A stretch of 64,000 nt of DNA from Geoanaerobacter pelophilus (GCF_018476885.1 NZ_JAHCVJ010000007.1:62001-126000), one strand, 5' to 3'. Numbered from the stretch's first letter, positions 26,648 through 36,904 are shown. Made by a program: numbers and translations. The notes: generated by a model not told the origin, from the letters alone.

Positions 26648-28024
26648 TCAAAAATTTTTGAGGCGTTCACGGCGGATATTCATCAATTCCTCAAAGGCTG
26701 ATCGTAACTCAGATTCCGGCAGTTCAGTCAGATTGATGATGGAGTCATTTACATCATTGACCTTGCGCTGCGCCAGTGTTTCAAGGTAGTTGATATGGTC
26801 GGATATGAAGCCCTGCTCCACGGCCATATCGTAGATTCTGGTTCCGGGGAAAGGGGTAAGGTACTTTATCGATGTAGGAATAACCTCACTCCGGCGGCAG
26901 AAATCCATCATCTTCCTTAGCGATGCGACACTTTCTCCCGGTAGACCTACGATCAGATTGGCCATCACCTTGATGCCGGCTTTGACTGTTTCGGCAACGG
27001 CATACTCGATCTCTTCCACCCGGGTCATCTTGTCGGCCAGGTCGAGCACTGTTTGATCAACCGATTCCACACCGTACCAGATATCTCGGCAGCCGCAGGT
27101 ATGCATGTATGCCAACAGTTCCGGATTAATCTTCTCTACACGGGTTGAACAGGACCAAGTTATTCCGTACTTTTTCAGAACATCGCAAATCCGGCTGGTA
27201 CGTTCCAGGTCGGAAGTAAAGGTCAGATCGTTGATGTAGAAGTAGCCGGTCCCGTGTTTTGAGGTAAGTTCTGCGATCTCCAGTTCGAAGCGCTCGGGGC
27301 TCTTGTAGGAGAGTTTGCGCATGTTTAGGAAGCAGAACGAGCAACGGCCGTAACAGCCACGGGAGGTAGTCAATCCGAGCTCAGGAATGAAAGGATTCTT
27401 CTGTACTCCGGGGAACAGGGATAGATCCGGAATCGGCAGTACATCAAGGTCCATAAGCTGTGTGCGTGGTGAGGTGAACTGAGTGGTTCCGTCAAGCCAA
27501 AGGCCGAGGCCATTGATGTAACGGGCTTCTTCCGGCTTCTTTCCTGCTTCGATATGGTCCAAAAGATCCAGAAGAGCGGCCTCGCCTTCTCCGAGTATTG
27601 CGTAGTCAGGCTTTAGGGCTGCAATCAATGGCTCTGGCAGAGAGGAAATTAGTGCGCCGCCTAAAAGGGTGGTGATCTGAGGGTTGAGTTTCTTTACTTG
27701 GTTGAGCACAGCCAGGTTATCTGGATAGGAGTCGATAAAGGTCGGCATGGCAACCACGCCCCCGCGTGCCGCTGAATCCCGGCAGGCATCCTCAAGCTTT
27801 TCTCCTAATCGCAGGTCGTGGATTTTTACATCCCAACCGGCCAACTTGGCTACCGTCGCAATATGGCTGATCCCTTCAGTCGGGGTTTGCAGCAGGAATT
27901 CGCGGTTGGGGGTTGGCACCTGCGGTGAGGTGGGAAGCACGATGGTAAAAGCCGGACGGGATGCAGAGGGCCGGGGGTGGGTAGTAAGCGTAGCCAGTCG
28001 GATTTCATCAGGTGTCCTGTTCAT
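26648..28024 (-). CDS. B12-binding-type radical SAM protein, 458 aa
   Basis: Residues about 25-165 look like a cobalamin-binding-type Rossmann domain (TPTEGISHIATVAKLAGWDVKIHD, LLGGALIS, YAILGEGE), although the His of the DxHxxG motif is not evident. Residues 220-420 form a radical SAM domain with cluster ligands C224, C228 and C231 (CYGRCSFC). This class includes methylases and ring-forming enzymes such as BchE-like proteins. It is the last of six overlapping genes that also encode a methyltransferase, another radical SAM enzyme and an ABC importer. Its ATG overlaps the ATPase stop (ATGA). The substrate is unknown. Confidence 0.85.
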   Translation of the reverse strand: MNRTPDEIRLATLTTHPRPSASRPAFTIVLPTSPQVPTPNREFLLQTPTEGISHIATVAKLAGWDVKIHDLRLGEKLEDACRDSAARGGVVAMPTFIDSYPDNLAVLNQVKKLNPQITTLLGGALISSLPEPLIAALKPDYAILGEGEAALLDLLDHIEAGKKPEEARYINGLGLWLDGTTQFTSPRTQLMDLDVLPIPDLSLFPGVQKNPFIPELGLTTSRGCYGRCSFCFLNMRKLSYKSPERFELEIAELTSKHGTGYFYINDLTFTSDLERTSRICDVLKKYGITWSCSTRVEKINPELLAYMHTCGCRDIWYGVESVDQTVLDLADKMTRVEEIEYAVAETVKAGIKVMANLIVGLPGESVASLRKMMDFCRRSEVIPTSIKYLTPFPGTRIYDMAVEQGFISDHINYLETLAQRKVNDVNDSIINLTELPESELRSAFEELMNIRRERLKNF

Positions 28025-28806
28025 GGGTGAATCCTTTCTTCCTGGTGGCCATTCATAATTGTTGAAACCTGTTCCTTGAAATCCTGGAACTCGCGTGATC
28101 TCCCAAGGGCTAGCAGCTGTTCAGGTTTGCCCTCAGTTAGATCGAAAGTAGTTGTTATGCGGCCTGGAGATGCTGCCATGAGATGCACACGATGGCCAAT
28201 ATAGAAGGCTTCGTCCAAGTTGTGGGTCACAAGAACCACAGTTTTCCGCATCTGTGTTGCGATTTCCTTGAGTTCATCTATGACGGCACATTTGGTGACA
28301 AGATCCAGTGAACTGAACGGCTCGTCCAGGAGCAGGATTTCAGGTTCGGCCGCAAGAGCTCGCGCAATGCCGATTCGCTGTTGCATGCCTCCGGACAGTT
28401 GATGAGGATAAGCATCCGCAAACGATTCAAGTCGTACCTTGCTCAGATAATCGAGTGCCATGTCGCGACGTTCATATCGGGGGATCCCGCGTGACTTGAG
28501 CACGAACTCTATATTTTGCACAGCGCTTTTCCAGGGGAACACCAGGTGCCCCTGGAAGATCATTACACGCGTCCTGGAGGGTCCTGTAACCTCTGTGCCG
28601 TTAACCAATACTCGCCCTTCAGAGGGTCGGAGCAGTCCGGAGATAAGGGCCAGCAATGTCGATTTTCCGCATCCCGAAGGTCCTATCACTGAAACAAACT
28701 CGCCGGCATCAGCCTTGAAGCAGATATCTTTAAGCACCCATGGGGAAAGTTCGTTCCCATGCCTTTTGTGAGGATATCGGAAGTTTACGCAGTCAAGTAA
28801 GAGCAT
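28021..28806 (-). CDS. ABC transporter ATPase, NitT/TauT (SsuB-like) family, 261 aa
   Basis: All ABC motifs are intact: Walker A GPSGCGKST, signature LSGGMQQR, Walker B EILLLDEPFSSLD and the switch His in LVTHNLDEAF. The sequence resembles SsuB/TauB/ThiZ-type ATPases of importers for sulfonates, nitrate, thiamine precursors or similar small molecules. It lies 3 bases after the permease gene and overlaps the downstream radical SAM gene by 4 bases, so it is in the middle of the six-gene unit. Confidence 0.92.
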   Translation of the reverse strand: MLLLDCVNFRYPHKRHGNELSPWVLKDICFKADAGEFVSVIGPSGCGKSTLLALISGLLRPSEGRVLVNGTEVTGPSRTRVMIFQGHLVFPWKSAVQNIEFVLKSRGIPRYERRDMALDYLSKVRLESFADAYPHQLSGGMQQRIGIARALAAEPEILLLDEPFSSLDLVTKCAVIDELKEIATQMRKTVVLVTHNLDEAFYIGHRVHLMAASPGRITTTFDLTEGKPEQLLALGRSREFQDFKEQVSTIMNGHQEERIHP

Positions 28807-28809
28807 ATG

Positions 28810-29559
28810 TCAAACCCAGTGGACCAGGCGTTTGTGCAACCATACCAACAGGGTGTCAGCCAGCATGCCGATCAGGCCTATTACCAGCATGCCAACCAGG
28901 ACCCGGTCGGTTTTCAAAAGATCCTGGCTGGTGTAAATCAGGTAGCCCAGACCGGAACGGGTGGCAATCATCTCGGCCGCCACCACCGCCATCCAGGCAA
29001 AGCCAAAACCGGTCCTGACGCCTGAAATGAGCATCGGTAGAGATGAGGGGATGATAATATCCCAGAGGATTGAAGTCCTGCTGGCCTGAAAGCAGTGTGC
29101 TACCGCCAGATGCTGTTTGGACACGTTTTCTACCCCGGTGATGGTATTTGTCAGTATCGGAAAGAACGATGCGATCATTGTCAAAAAATATGAAGGGCCG
29201 TTGCCGATCCCAAACCAGAGGATGGCAAGCGGAATCCAGGCGAGTGGAGGGATCGGCCGGAGAAAATTCAGCAAGGGGGCAACAAAGTTTCTAACTCCAG
29301 GGCTGCTTCCGACCAGCACTCCCAGAGGGATGGCAGTTATCAGCGAGATGCCGAAACCGGTTCCAACCCTTCCCAGGCTAGAGATAGTTCCCTGTAAAAG
29401 CTCACCGGAGGCCAGGGCCTCCACAAGCGCCCGCAGGACAGAAATCGGGGGGGGCAAAATGAAAGGGTTGATCTTTCCTGCCGCCGACAAACCTCCCCAC
29501 AATAGCAGCGCGATGACGAAGGGGCTGAACATAAAAAATAAACGTCTAAGCAGGATCAT
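28810..29559 (-). CDS. ABC transporter permease, NitT/TauT family, 249 aa
   Basis: About six transmembrane helices. The cytoplasmic coupling loop (EAA motif) is recognisable, and AAEMIATRSGLGYLIYTS near residue 195 is typical of SsuC/TauC-type permeases. The start ATG overlaps the stop of the substrate-binding protein gene (ATGA). It forms the membrane channel for the importer encoded here, presumably as a homodimer. Confidence 0.92.
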   Translation of the reverse strand: MILLRRLFFMFSPFVIALLLWGGLSAAGKINPFILPPPISVLRALVEALASGELLQGTISSLGRVGTGFGISLITAIPLGVLVGSSPGVRNFVAPLLNFLRPIPPLAWIPLAILWFGIGNGPSYFLTMIASFFPILTNTITGVENVSKQHLAVAHCFQASRTSILWDIIIPSSLPMLISGVRTGFGFAWMAVVAAEMIATRSGLGYLIYTSQDLLKTDRVLVGMLVIGLIGMLADTLLVWLHKRLVHWV

Positions 29560-30503
29560 TTAGGATTTCTGACCGCACTTTCGATGGCCGGGTTTTTGGT
29601 TGTAATCTTGTGGGCTTGCAAAAAGGCGCCGGTCTTTTTCATCTTGTCAATAAAAGTGGGACTGATCCTGATATCGATCTTCTCTAGCCGCTTTTTGTCA
29701 TAATTTCTGTTGATTCGGGAAACCTTGTCAATTAGCTTATAGTCAACCTTTGATACCTCGCTGTACCATTTGTTTACCTGCTGCTTGTTGGTGACGAAAT
29801 AAAACACCGCCTCCTTGAATCCCTTCTGGAAACGCTCCAGTGCACCTGGGTTTCTCTCGGCAAACTTCTTTGAGGAAATGGCGATAAGCTCCAGTGGTTC
29901 CTGTCTGAGAACCCTGAAACTCCCTTTAGTTACCCCGTCAGTCAGGTGCGGGTCCCACAGCATTGCGGCATCGATCTTGTTCGATTCCAGGGCTGCCACC
30001 AGTGCTCCTATGTTCGGCATGCTGATGATCTTCACGCCGGTAACCCCTTCGGTCCATTCAATTGCAGGACGATGGAGAGATGTGCCGAAAATGGTGCCTA
30101 CCGTTTTGCCACGCAGCTGATCCGGGCGCTCGATGCCGGAATTGGTCTTGACAGTAAGGGCCATGTTTCCCCCTTCACCGAGGGAGGCAATTCCATATGA
30201 TTCAAAGCCTTCTGCCAGCAGAACCACGAAATTTGCCTCGCTGGTCATGATGATGTCCACCTTGTCGCTGACCAGCGCCAGTTTCATGTCACGCCCATTG
30301 GACATTGCGAACATCTCGGGTGCAAAACCGTTCTTTTTGAGGATGTCGGTCTTCTCGAGCACCATTCCGACTTGGGCGCTTATGTTCGTTCCGGCCTGGG
30401 GATAGGCTATTCGCACAGTTGTCGGCGCATCGGCCGCCATCGCTGTAGCGGCAATAAAGAAGAATGCTGCAACAATTGACAGCAAGAGCCTCAAGGGGGT
30501 CAT
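29556..30503 (-). CDS. ABC substrate-binding protein, NMT1/THI5-like, 315 aa
   Basis: The ATG at 30503 is chosen: it has GGAGG ten bases upstream and begins a proper signal peptide (MTPLRLLLSIVAAFFFIAAT ending AMA-AD). A TTG at 30527 would add eight residues overlapping the upstream gene. The mature protein resembles periplasmic NMT1/SsuA-type binding proteins (VRIAYPQAGTNISAQVGMVLEKTDIL, LVSDKVDIIMTSEANFVVLL, GKTVGTIFGTSLHRPAIEW, AALESNKIDAAMLWDP). These bind sulfonates, thiamine precursors or other small organics. No ligand is predictable, but the flanking radical SAM enzymes suggest it is a precursor or product of their chemistry. Confidence 0.88.
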   Translation of the reverse strand: MTPLRLLLSIVAAFFFIAATAMAADAPTTVRIAYPQAGTNISAQVGMVLEKTDILKKNGFAPEMFAMSNGRDMKLALVSDKVDIIMTSEANFVVLLAEGFESYGIASLGEGGNMALTVKTNSGIERPDQLRGKTVGTIFGTSLHRPAIEWTEGVTGVKIISMPNIGALVAALESNKIDAAMLWDPHLTDGVTKGSFRVLRQEPLELIAISSKKFAERNPGALERFQKGFKEAVFYFVTNKQQVNKWYSEVSKVDYKLIDKVSRINRNYDKKRLEKIDIRISPTFIDKMKKTGAFLQAHKITTKNPAIESAVRNPK

Positions 30504-30520
30504 TTGTTTCAATCCTCCAT

Positions 30521-31978
30521 TTAACAAGGTTTTCTGGTTCGGAATTTCTCAGCTTCGTCCAGGAATAAGTTGTCCTGGATACGGTAGTCGTAGGGGCGAA
30601 TTTCTATGCGGTAATTGATGTCACGGTAGATTGCACGCAACTCGTTCCTGGTCAGATGAGACGTGAATTTCACGAATCCTGGCTGATCGATATCCTCTTC
30701 CACTGACTGCTCCAGGGAGAGCCACTCCAGGTGTTTTACCTCGTCTGTGATCAAGCCGTCCCGCAGGCACTGGCGGTAGAACGCTGTCCCCGGCAGCGCA
30801 GAGAGGTACTTGACTCTCGTCACCTCTTTGAATTCGTTGCAGAACGCAACCAGTTCATCCATGCTTTCTTGGTTGTCGTTGGGAGCGCCGATGATGAACA
30901 GCCCGCCGATTTTCACTTCGCATTTGCGGTGCAACTGGATAGTTTCGATCATGGCACTTTTGGCGATTCCCTTGTGGTAACTCTCTAGAACCGACGAGGA
31001 AACCGATTCCATGCCGTAGAGAACAATATCCAGCCCGTTCTCCTTCATCATAACCAGCGTCTCTTCGTCCAGTCCTGTAACCCGGCTGAATGCTGTCCAG
31101 CGGAACTGATGGTGCTCGAAAATTGTTTTCATCAGCCGGTGAACGTAGGTACGGTCGGTGACAAAGGTGAGATCATTCCACCATGCCATCCGGAAACCTG
31201 TGGAGCTGTAGTAGTCTATCTCACGTTTGACTCGTTCGACTGACTTGTAGTTCAGCTTTGGGAAGGCGCGATAACAGAAGGTGCAGTTGCATGCGCAGCC
31301 ACGGGAGTAGGAGAGATAAAGCTCCGGTACTTCTTTGTCTTTGAATCGATCCCAGGCTGAAAAGTCCTGGAATGGGATAATGTCGAGGTCTGTCAACTGG
31401 GGGCGTGGAGCGTTGTGCCGTATGGTGTCTGAATCATCCCTCCAGGTGAGGCCGAGGATAGTATCAAGAGGGCGAGCAAACTCGTTCGCCGTCAAGTGAT
31501 CCAGCAGCTCAGTAAGGGTCAGCTCTCCCTCACCGGCCACCACGAAATCTGCCGCAGTTGTTTTCATCATCAGTTCCGGGATGGCACTGGCAAGTGGTCC
31601 ACCAAGGATAATAGGTCTTTCGGGGCGCTCTTCCTTGAGTATCTCTACTACACGGCGAACATAGCTGAAGCTGTCACCCCAGACACTGATGCCGACAATG
31701 TCGTACCCATCAGCAATTCCGCGGATATCTTCCGGGTCAAAATATTCTCTCTGGTCGAAAAGCCTGAAGGGATATCCCAGTCCCTTTATCAATGCCGCCA
31801 GAATCGACGGCCCTTCGAAAGGGGCGCTATGTGTCCATTCCCAGCCACGGGGTACGACAAAGACAGATGGCGGGACCAGCAGTGCAATTGGTGTGGTGAG
31901 TTTTGGTACGGCTTCGTGTGGCAGGGGGAGTGCTGCGATTCTGCAGATTGTTTGCGGCGAGTTCTGTGAGGAGGTCAT
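30521..31978 (-). CDS. B12-binding-type radical SAM protein, 485 aa
   Basis: An N-terminal Rossmann-like B12-type domain (GPSILAALIKGLGYPFRLFDQ, YDIVGISVWGDSFSYVRRVVEIL, ILGGPLASAIPE, VVAGEGE) precedes a radical SAM domain with ligands C228, C232 and C235 (CACNCTFC). It is related to the radical SAM protein at the other end of the operon but clearly not identical, especially in the C-terminal 90 residues. It overlaps the methyltransferase stop (ATGA) and ends 18 bases before the binding-protein gene. Catalytic outcome unknown; methylation or rearrangement are typical of the class. Confidence 0.85.
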   Translation of the reverse strand: MTSSQNSPQTICRIAALPLPHEAVPKLTTPIALLVPPSVFVVPRGWEWTHSAPFEGPSILAALIKGLGYPFRLFDQREYFDPEDIRGIADGYDIVGISVWGDSFSYVRRVVEILKEERPERPIILGGPLASAIPELMMKTTAADFVVAGEGELTLTELLDHLTANEFARPLDTILGLTWRDDSDTIRHNAPRPQLTDLDIIPFQDFSAWDRFKDKEVPELYLSYSRGCACNCTFCYRAFPKLNYKSVERVKREIDYYSSTGFRMAWWNDLTFVTDRTYVHRLMKTIFEHHQFRWTAFSRVTGLDEETLVMMKENGLDIVLYGMESVSSSVLESYHKGIAKSAMIETIQLHRKCEVKIGGLFIIGAPNDNQESMDELVAFCNEFKEVTRVKYLSALPGTAFYRQCLRDGLITDEVKHLEWLSLEQSVEEDIDQPGFVKFTSHLTRNELRAIYRDINYRIEIRPYDYRIQDNLFLDEAEKFRTRKPC

Positions 31979-32721
31979 CTGCCAGGTTTTCTTTCTGCTG
32001 TGAATATCACCCAGTTCCAGTCTTCTAGTACCTGTCCGTCAACTGCTTCGACCTTGTGAATAGTGCGATAAGGTTCTGGGGCGCCAGCAATCAGGGCGCA
32101 CACTTCGGTTTGTTTCTCCGGAGATAGTTCCGGAGCTGCGGCTAGCCAACCAGTTATGTTTTCCCTTACCATAAGGCGACGGGTTTCCCGCACAGAAAAA
32201 AATGTGCGCTCCAACTCTTCGGCAAGGTCTGCTTCAGTAAAGAACCGTTGCAGTTGGGCCTGCTTGGTACGATGAATATGTTCCAGCCACGGGGTGTCTT
32301 CCGCTGAAAACGGCACAGTCTGGCTGAAGACAAAAAACCCGCCGGGTTTCAACACCCGATGGGCCTGCTCCAAAACCTTCTGGCCGTTATCCAGAAGAAA
32401 GTAAGCCTGGCGCAGCAAGACGACATCGAAAGCGCCATCCAGAAAAGGAACCTCTTCTGCCGGTGAACAGATGCAGGGGAAAAACCTGTTGGCCTCTTCG
32501 GCCATGGCTTTGGTCAGATCGATTCCGCACACATTCCAGCCGGCAGCAGAGAATTTTCTGCCTACCATACCGGTTCCACAACAGAGCTCCAGCAGGTGTC
32601 CCGCTGATCTTTGCCCGCAGGCTTCAATATGGGTATTGATTAGTTTTTCATCGGATATCCAGTTGGCAGAAGCAGAGTACGTCTCTGCCCTGGTGGTAAA
32701 TTGATTGATTACCCTGTTCAT
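31975..32721 (-). CDS. Class I SAM-dependent methyltransferase, 248 aa
   Basis: Motif I is LLELCCGTGMVGRKF with the acidic residue of motif II in GIDLTKAMAEEA. Later motifs include FDVVLLRQAYFLL and VLKPGGFFVFSQ. It belongs to the UbiE/type-11 methyltransferase superfamily. First gene of the six-gene cluster; the others follow with overlaps or very short gaps, so its substrate is likely part of the same pathway. Confidence 0.88.
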   Translation of the reverse strand: MNRVINQFTTRAETYSASANWISDEKLINTHIEACGQRSAGHLLELCCGTGMVGRKFSAAGWNVCGIDLTKAMAEEANRFFPCICSPAEEVPFLDGAFDVVLLRQAYFLLDNGQKVLEQAHRVLKPGGFFVFSQTVPFSAEDTPWLEHIHRTKQAQLQRFFTEADLAEELERTFFSVRETRRLMVRENITGWLAAAPELSPEKQTEVCALIAGAPEPYRTIHKVEAVDGQVLEDWNWVIFTAERKPGR

Positions 32722-32841
32722 CAGTACTCCAAATGTCGAGTTTTGCGGTAAAAGAATTTGCGAGGAAGAAGGGAGTGTGCCTCAACTTCACATAAACCGT
32801 TTTTATATATCAGAGACAGCTAATAGTATCAATTTAATTCA

Positions 32842-32880
32842 TAAAAAATAACCCCTCTTCGATTAAAGAGGGGTTATATA
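32842..32880 (-). terminator. Rho-independent terminator after the malic enzyme gene
   Basis: On the minus strand TAACCCCTCTT-TAATCG-AAGAGGGGTTA is followed by TTTTTT. It is a near-perfect 11-bp stem 33 bases past the maeB stop and separates maeB from the six-gene cluster downstream. Confidence 0.93.
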
Positions 32881-32913
32881 CGACAGTTTATTCTGGAGTT
32901 AGAATAATTGTGA

Positions 32914-35169
32914 TTAGCTGTTCTGCGCGTCAACCACGGCGATTGCCGCCATGTTGACGATGTCGAGCACATCGTCACCCCGCTGCAGGACATGGATCGG
33001 TTTTTTCATCCCCATCAGGATCGGACCGATTGCATCAGCGCCACCGATTCTGTTAAGCAGCTTATAACTGATGTTGCCTGAGTTGAGGTCCGGGAAGATC
33101 AGGACGTTTGCCGACCCTTTAAGAGTCGAAAATTGGTAGTTCTTCTGAAGGATTTCCGGGACCAGAGCGGTATCCGCCTGCATCTCGCCGTCTATTTCCA
33201 GACCTGGCGCCTTCTGCTTGACGATCTCTACCGCCTTTTTCACCTTGACCGTATCCGGATGGAGCACTGAGCCGAAGTTGGAGAAGGAGAGCATGGCAAC
33301 CTTGGGCTCGAATTCGAGCATCTTGGCTTTTTCCGCGGCGAGAATGGCAGTTTCGGCCAGCTCTTCTGCAGTTGGGTCGATATCGACCGTGGTATCTGCG
33401 AGGAAGATGATCCCTTTCTTGAAGACCATCATATACAGGCCGTGGACGCTGGAAAGCCCTTCCTGCTTGCCTATGACTTCCAGGGCCGGACGAATGGTTT
33501 CAGGGTAGTGGGTATCGATGCCGCCGAGAAGCGTGTCGGCATCCCCCTGGCGCACCATCATGCAGCCGAGATGAGTTCTTGATTTCCTGCGCATGATCCT
33601 CTTTGCCTCGGACAGGGTAAGCCCCTTGCGCTGGCGGAGCCGGAAAAGCTCTTCCGCGTACTCATCAGACTTTGCGTAAGTTTCCGGATCGACTATCGGC
33701 ACGCCGTTAAGATCCAGCCCCAGCTCCTCAATGGCAGTCCGAATCTTGGAATGGTTTCCTATGAGGATTGGGTGGGCGATTCCTTCTTCAACCAGCACCT
33801 GTACAGCCTTAAGGATCTTTTCGTTGTCACCTTCAGGGAAGACGATACGTTTCGGATCACTCTTGGCCTTGTTGATGATGCCGCGCAGGGTTTCCTTGGC
33901 TTTGCCCTGGAGCGATTCAAGATGCTCGACATATTTTTCCATGTCCTCGATGGGCTGTCTTGCCACACCGGAGTCCATTGCTGCCTGCGCCACTGCAGGG
34001 GCAACGCGGAGCAGCGCCCGCGGATCGAACGGTTTGGGGATAATGTATCGCGGTCCAAAAGAGAATTTCTCGTTGCCATAGGCCCGGCAAACAGAATCAG
34101 GGCACTCTTCGCGCGCAAGCTCTGCCAGAGCGCGTACAGCGGCCTTTTTCATCTCTTCGTTGATGGATGATGCCCGGACATCCAGGGCGCCGCGGAAAAT
34201 AAAGGGGAAGCCGAGTACATTGTTGACCTGGTTCGGATAATCGGAGCGGCCGGTGGCAATCAGGACGTCGCCACGGACAGCCTGTGCCTCTTCGGGAGTA
34301 ATTTCCGGATCCGGGTTTGCCATGGCAAAGATGATCGGGTTTTTTGCCATTTTACGAACCATGTCAGGAGTAAATGCGCCTTTCGAGGAAAGTCCGTACA
34401 GGACGTCGACCCCAACTACCGCCTCTTCCAGGGTGCGCAGCGTGGTGTCTACGGCAAACCGTTCTTTATACTTGTTCATCCCTTCGGTGCGACCCTTGTA
34501 AATAACCCCTTTGGTGTCACACATAATGAGATTTTCTGCTTTTACGCCGAGGGAGATGGCCAGGTTGGCGCAGGCAATGGCGGATGCCCCGGCGCCGTTC
34601 ACCACGATCTTGATTTCTTCCATCTTTTTGCCGATGAGCTCAAGTGCATTGGTCAGAGCTGCGGCGGAGATGATTGCCGTGCCGTGCTGGTCATCATGGA
34701 AGACCGGGATGTTCATGGTCTTCTTCAGCTCTTCCTCGATGTGAAAGCACTCAGGGGCCTTGATGTCCTCCAGGTTGATCCCGCCGAAGGTAGGTTCTAT
34801 AAGCTGACAGAACTTGATGATTTCTTCCGGGTCTTCACTGTCAACCTCAATATCAAAGACGTCTATGTCGGCAAAGCGCTTGAAAAGAATACCTTTCCCT
34901 TCCATGACCGGTTTGCCGGCCAGTGCGCCCAGGTTGCCGAGCCCCAGAACCGCTGTTCCATTGGAAATAACCGCCACCAGGTTACCCTTGGCTGTATATT
35001 TGTAAGCGTCTTCGGGATTTTTTTCAATTTCCAGGCATGGCTCAGCTACGCCTGGAGAATAGGCGAGCGATAGGTCACGGGATGTGAGACACGGTTTCGT
35101 AGCAATAACTTCTATTTTCCCTTTGCGGCCACTGGAGTGATAATCCAATGCATCTTCTCTTTTTCCCAT
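32914..35169 (-). CDS. maeB: NADP-type malic enzyme/phosphotransacetylase fusion, 751 aa
   Basis: Residues 1-430 are malic enzyme ([59 protein letters not shown]). The C-terminal 320 residues are a phosphotransacetylase-like domain ([63 protein letters not shown]). This matches E. coli MaeB, where the second domain senses acetyl-CoA rather than acting catalytically. The enzyme decarboxylates malate to pyruvate. The start at 35169 follows a GGGGGT ribosome site; the longer frame from 35256 adds a nonconserved 29 residues. Confidence 0.95.
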   Translation of the reverse strand: MGKREDALDYHSSGRKGKIEVIATKPCLTSRDLSLAYSPGVAEPCLEIEKNPEDAYKYTAKGNLVAVISNGTAVLGLGNLGALAGKPVMEGKGILFKRFADIDVFDIEVDSEDPEEIIKFCQLIEPTFGGINLEDIKAPECFHIEEELKKTMNIPVFHDDQHGTAIISAAALTNALELIGKKMEEIKIVVNGAGASAIACANLAISLGVKAENLIMCDTKGVIYKGRTEGMNKYKERFAVDTTLRTLEEAVVGVDVLYGLSSKGAFTPDMVRKMAKNPIIFAMANPDPEITPEEAQAVRGDVLIATGRSDYPNQVNNVLGFPFIFRGALDVRASSINEEMKKAAVRALAELAREECPDSVCRAYGNEKFSFGPRYIIPKPFDPRALLRVAPAVAQAAMDSGVARQPIEDMEKYVEHLESLQGKAKETLRGIINKAKSDPKRIVFPEGDNEKILKAVQVLVEEGIAHPILIGNHSKIRTAIEELGLDLNGVPIVDPETYAKSDEYAEELFRLRQRKGLTLSEAKRIMRRKSRTHLGCMMVRQGDADTLLGGIDTHYPETIRPALEVIGKQEGLSSVHGLYMMVFKKGIIFLADTTVDIDPTAEELAETAILAAEKAKMLEFEPKVAMLSFSNFGSVLHPDTVKVKKAVEIVKQKAPGLEIDGEMQADTALVPEILQKNYQFSTLKGSANVLIFPDLNSGNISYKLLNRIGGADAIGPILMGMKKPIHVLQRGDDVLDIVNMAAIAVVDAQNS

Positions 35170-35437
35170 TCTGTTACCCCCTTGTATTTTACTTAGAGTA
35201 AAATTGGATGTTAAGGTAGTTGGGTGCGGATCTTGTGCGATACCGCCACCAATCAAAAGTCGTTTTACATTATTTCCATAATCAAGGCTATGTCAAGGTT
35301 TATTCAGAGTAAAACACAAAAAGTTTTCATCTATCAGCAGTTATAGACTGCTTCTTACGGTTGTCAAACACCAGTTTTCCGTTACTATTTATCTTCAACT
35401 GCCGGAGTCATTTTACTGAATATATGGAGTGGAACGA

Positions 35438-35935
35438 ATGGAGCGGCTCTGGGCCCCGTGGCGCATGGAATACATTGCCGGGGCGAAATCTGAAGATTGC
35501 GTGTTCTGCATCGGCGATGATCTGGAACAGGACCGACAGCGGCTGGTGCTGTTTCGATCACGCGCCTCGTTCGTTATTCTCAATATCTATCCCTATACCA
35601 GTGGGCACCTGATGGCCATTCCTTACCGGCATACCGCAACCATGAATGACCTCGATGATACGGAACTGCTCGATCTTGCCAGGATGGTCCGGTTGTCATG
35701 CAATGTCCTTAACGCTGAATATGCTCCCCATGGGTTCAATATCGGTATGAACCTCGGTCTGGCTGCCGGCGCCGGGGTGAAAGAGCATCTGCATTATCAT
35801 ATTGTGCCGCGGTGGAACGGTGATTCCAATTACATGGCTGTGACCGCAGAAACACGAGTGATCCCTGAGGATTTAGTGACAACTTACAAGCGTCTCAAGC
35901 CGCATTTTGCAGCTCATGCCGGGGAAGGGTCGTAG
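35438..35935 (+). CDS. HIT-family hydrolase/nucleotidyl transferase, 165 aa
   Basis: HIT active site HLHYHIVPRW (HxHxHxx) near residue 115, zinc-type Cys pair (CVFC) near residue 24, and the N-terminus MERLWAPWRMEYI typical of the Ap4A-phosphorylase-like/FHIT branch. It probably cleaves dinucleoside polyphosphates or nucleotide adducts. The ATG at 35438 with GGAG nine bases upstream is preferred over a GTG three codons earlier. The next gene starts 2 bases after its stop. Confidence 0.88.
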   Translation: MERLWAPWRMEYIAGAKSEDCVFCIGDDLEQDRQRLVLFRSRASFVILNIYPYTSGHLMAIPYRHTATMNDLDDTELLDLARMVRLSCNVLNAEYAPHGFNIGMNLGLAAGAGVKEHLHYHIVPRWNGDSNYMAVTAETRVIPEDLVTTYKRLKPHFAAHAGEGS

Positions 35936-35937
35936 CT

Positions 35938-36861
35938 GTGGCGAACCAGCACTATGTCGTGGGGATCGATGTCGGCGGGACAAATCTCAGGTTTGCCCTG
36001 GTCGGAGCTGATGGTGAAATCGTGGCTCGGAGACGCATTGCTACGCCGATGAACCGGGCAGCCTTTCTCAGCAAACTCAACGAGAATGTCGGGTTCATGG
36101 CCACAGAGTTGAGTGGCGCAGGCAGCTTGACCGGTGTCGGCATCGGCATGCCCGGCCTTATCGCTCCATCGGGGCAGATCCTTTCGTCGGTCAACCTTCA
36201 GCATTGCGCAGGGCTGAACCTGGAATCTGAACTCCAGGCCGTAACCGGCCTGCCGGTTGCTGTAGTCAACGATGCCAATGCCGCTGCCTGCGGCGAGCAC
36301 CGTTTTGGCGCGGGTCGCCCGTTTCGTACATTTATCATGATTACCATCGGCACCGGCATTGGCGGAGGGCTGGTCCTTGACGGGAACCTCTGGACCGGCG
36401 TCGACGGTTTTGCCGGGGAATTTGGTCACTTAACAGTGGTTCCAGATGGCAGAGCGTGTCCTTGCGGCAATCACGGCTGCGTCGAGCAGTACTCATCCGC
36501 CACTGCTCTACTGGCAATTGCCGGGGAGCAGGGTATTATGATCAGAGATGCTTCTGTGGAAGCCCTTGCGGCCCTGGCCACTGCCGGCGATGCCCAGGCA
36601 ATAGCTCTTTTCCGTGATGCCGGCCGCTATCTCGGGGCTGCTGCCGCAGCTGTGGTAAACCTGCTGAACCCTGCCGCGATTATCATCGGCGGAGGAGTTG
36701 CTGCCAGTTTTGCTCTCATGCAGAGTTCGATGAGGGCAGAGATTGACCTGCGGGCATACAGGCCTTCGGCCGCAGGGGTGACAATAATCAAAGGTGAGCT
36801 TAATGATGATGCTGGTGTATTGGGGGCGGCAGCAGTGGCGTTGGAACGTTTTAGCCGTTGA
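35938..36861 (+). CDS. ROK-family glucokinase-like sugar kinase, 307 aa
   Basis: N-terminal phosphate motif GIDVGGTNLRFALVG, catalytic Asp in VVNDANAAACGE, GTGIGGGLVLDG, and the ROK zinc motif CPCGNHGCVEQYSS. It probably phosphorylates glucose with ATP. The GTG start at 35938 is almost contiguous with the HIT gene and 43 bases precede pfkA, giving a small glycolytic cluster. A second ROK protein is encoded at 47.2 kb. Confidence 0.9.
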   Translation: MANQHYVVGIDVGGTNLRFALVGADGEIVARRRIATPMNRAAFLSKLNENVGFMATELSGAGSLTGVGIGMPGLIAPSGQILSSVNLQHCAGLNLESELQAVTGLPVAVVNDANAAACGEHRFGAGRPFRTFIMITIGTGIGGGLVLDGNLWTGVDGFAGEFGHLTVVPDGRACPCGNHGCVEQYSSATALLAIAGEQGIMIRDASVEALAALATAGDAQAIALFRDAGRYLGAAAAAVVNLLNPAAIIIGGGVAASFALMQSSMRAEIDLRAYRPSAAGVTIIKGELNDDAGVLGAAAVALERFSR

Positions 36862-36904
36862 TCCATTGCCTGTCGCAGCTAATGTAGATATTTCGGGAGG
36901 ATAA

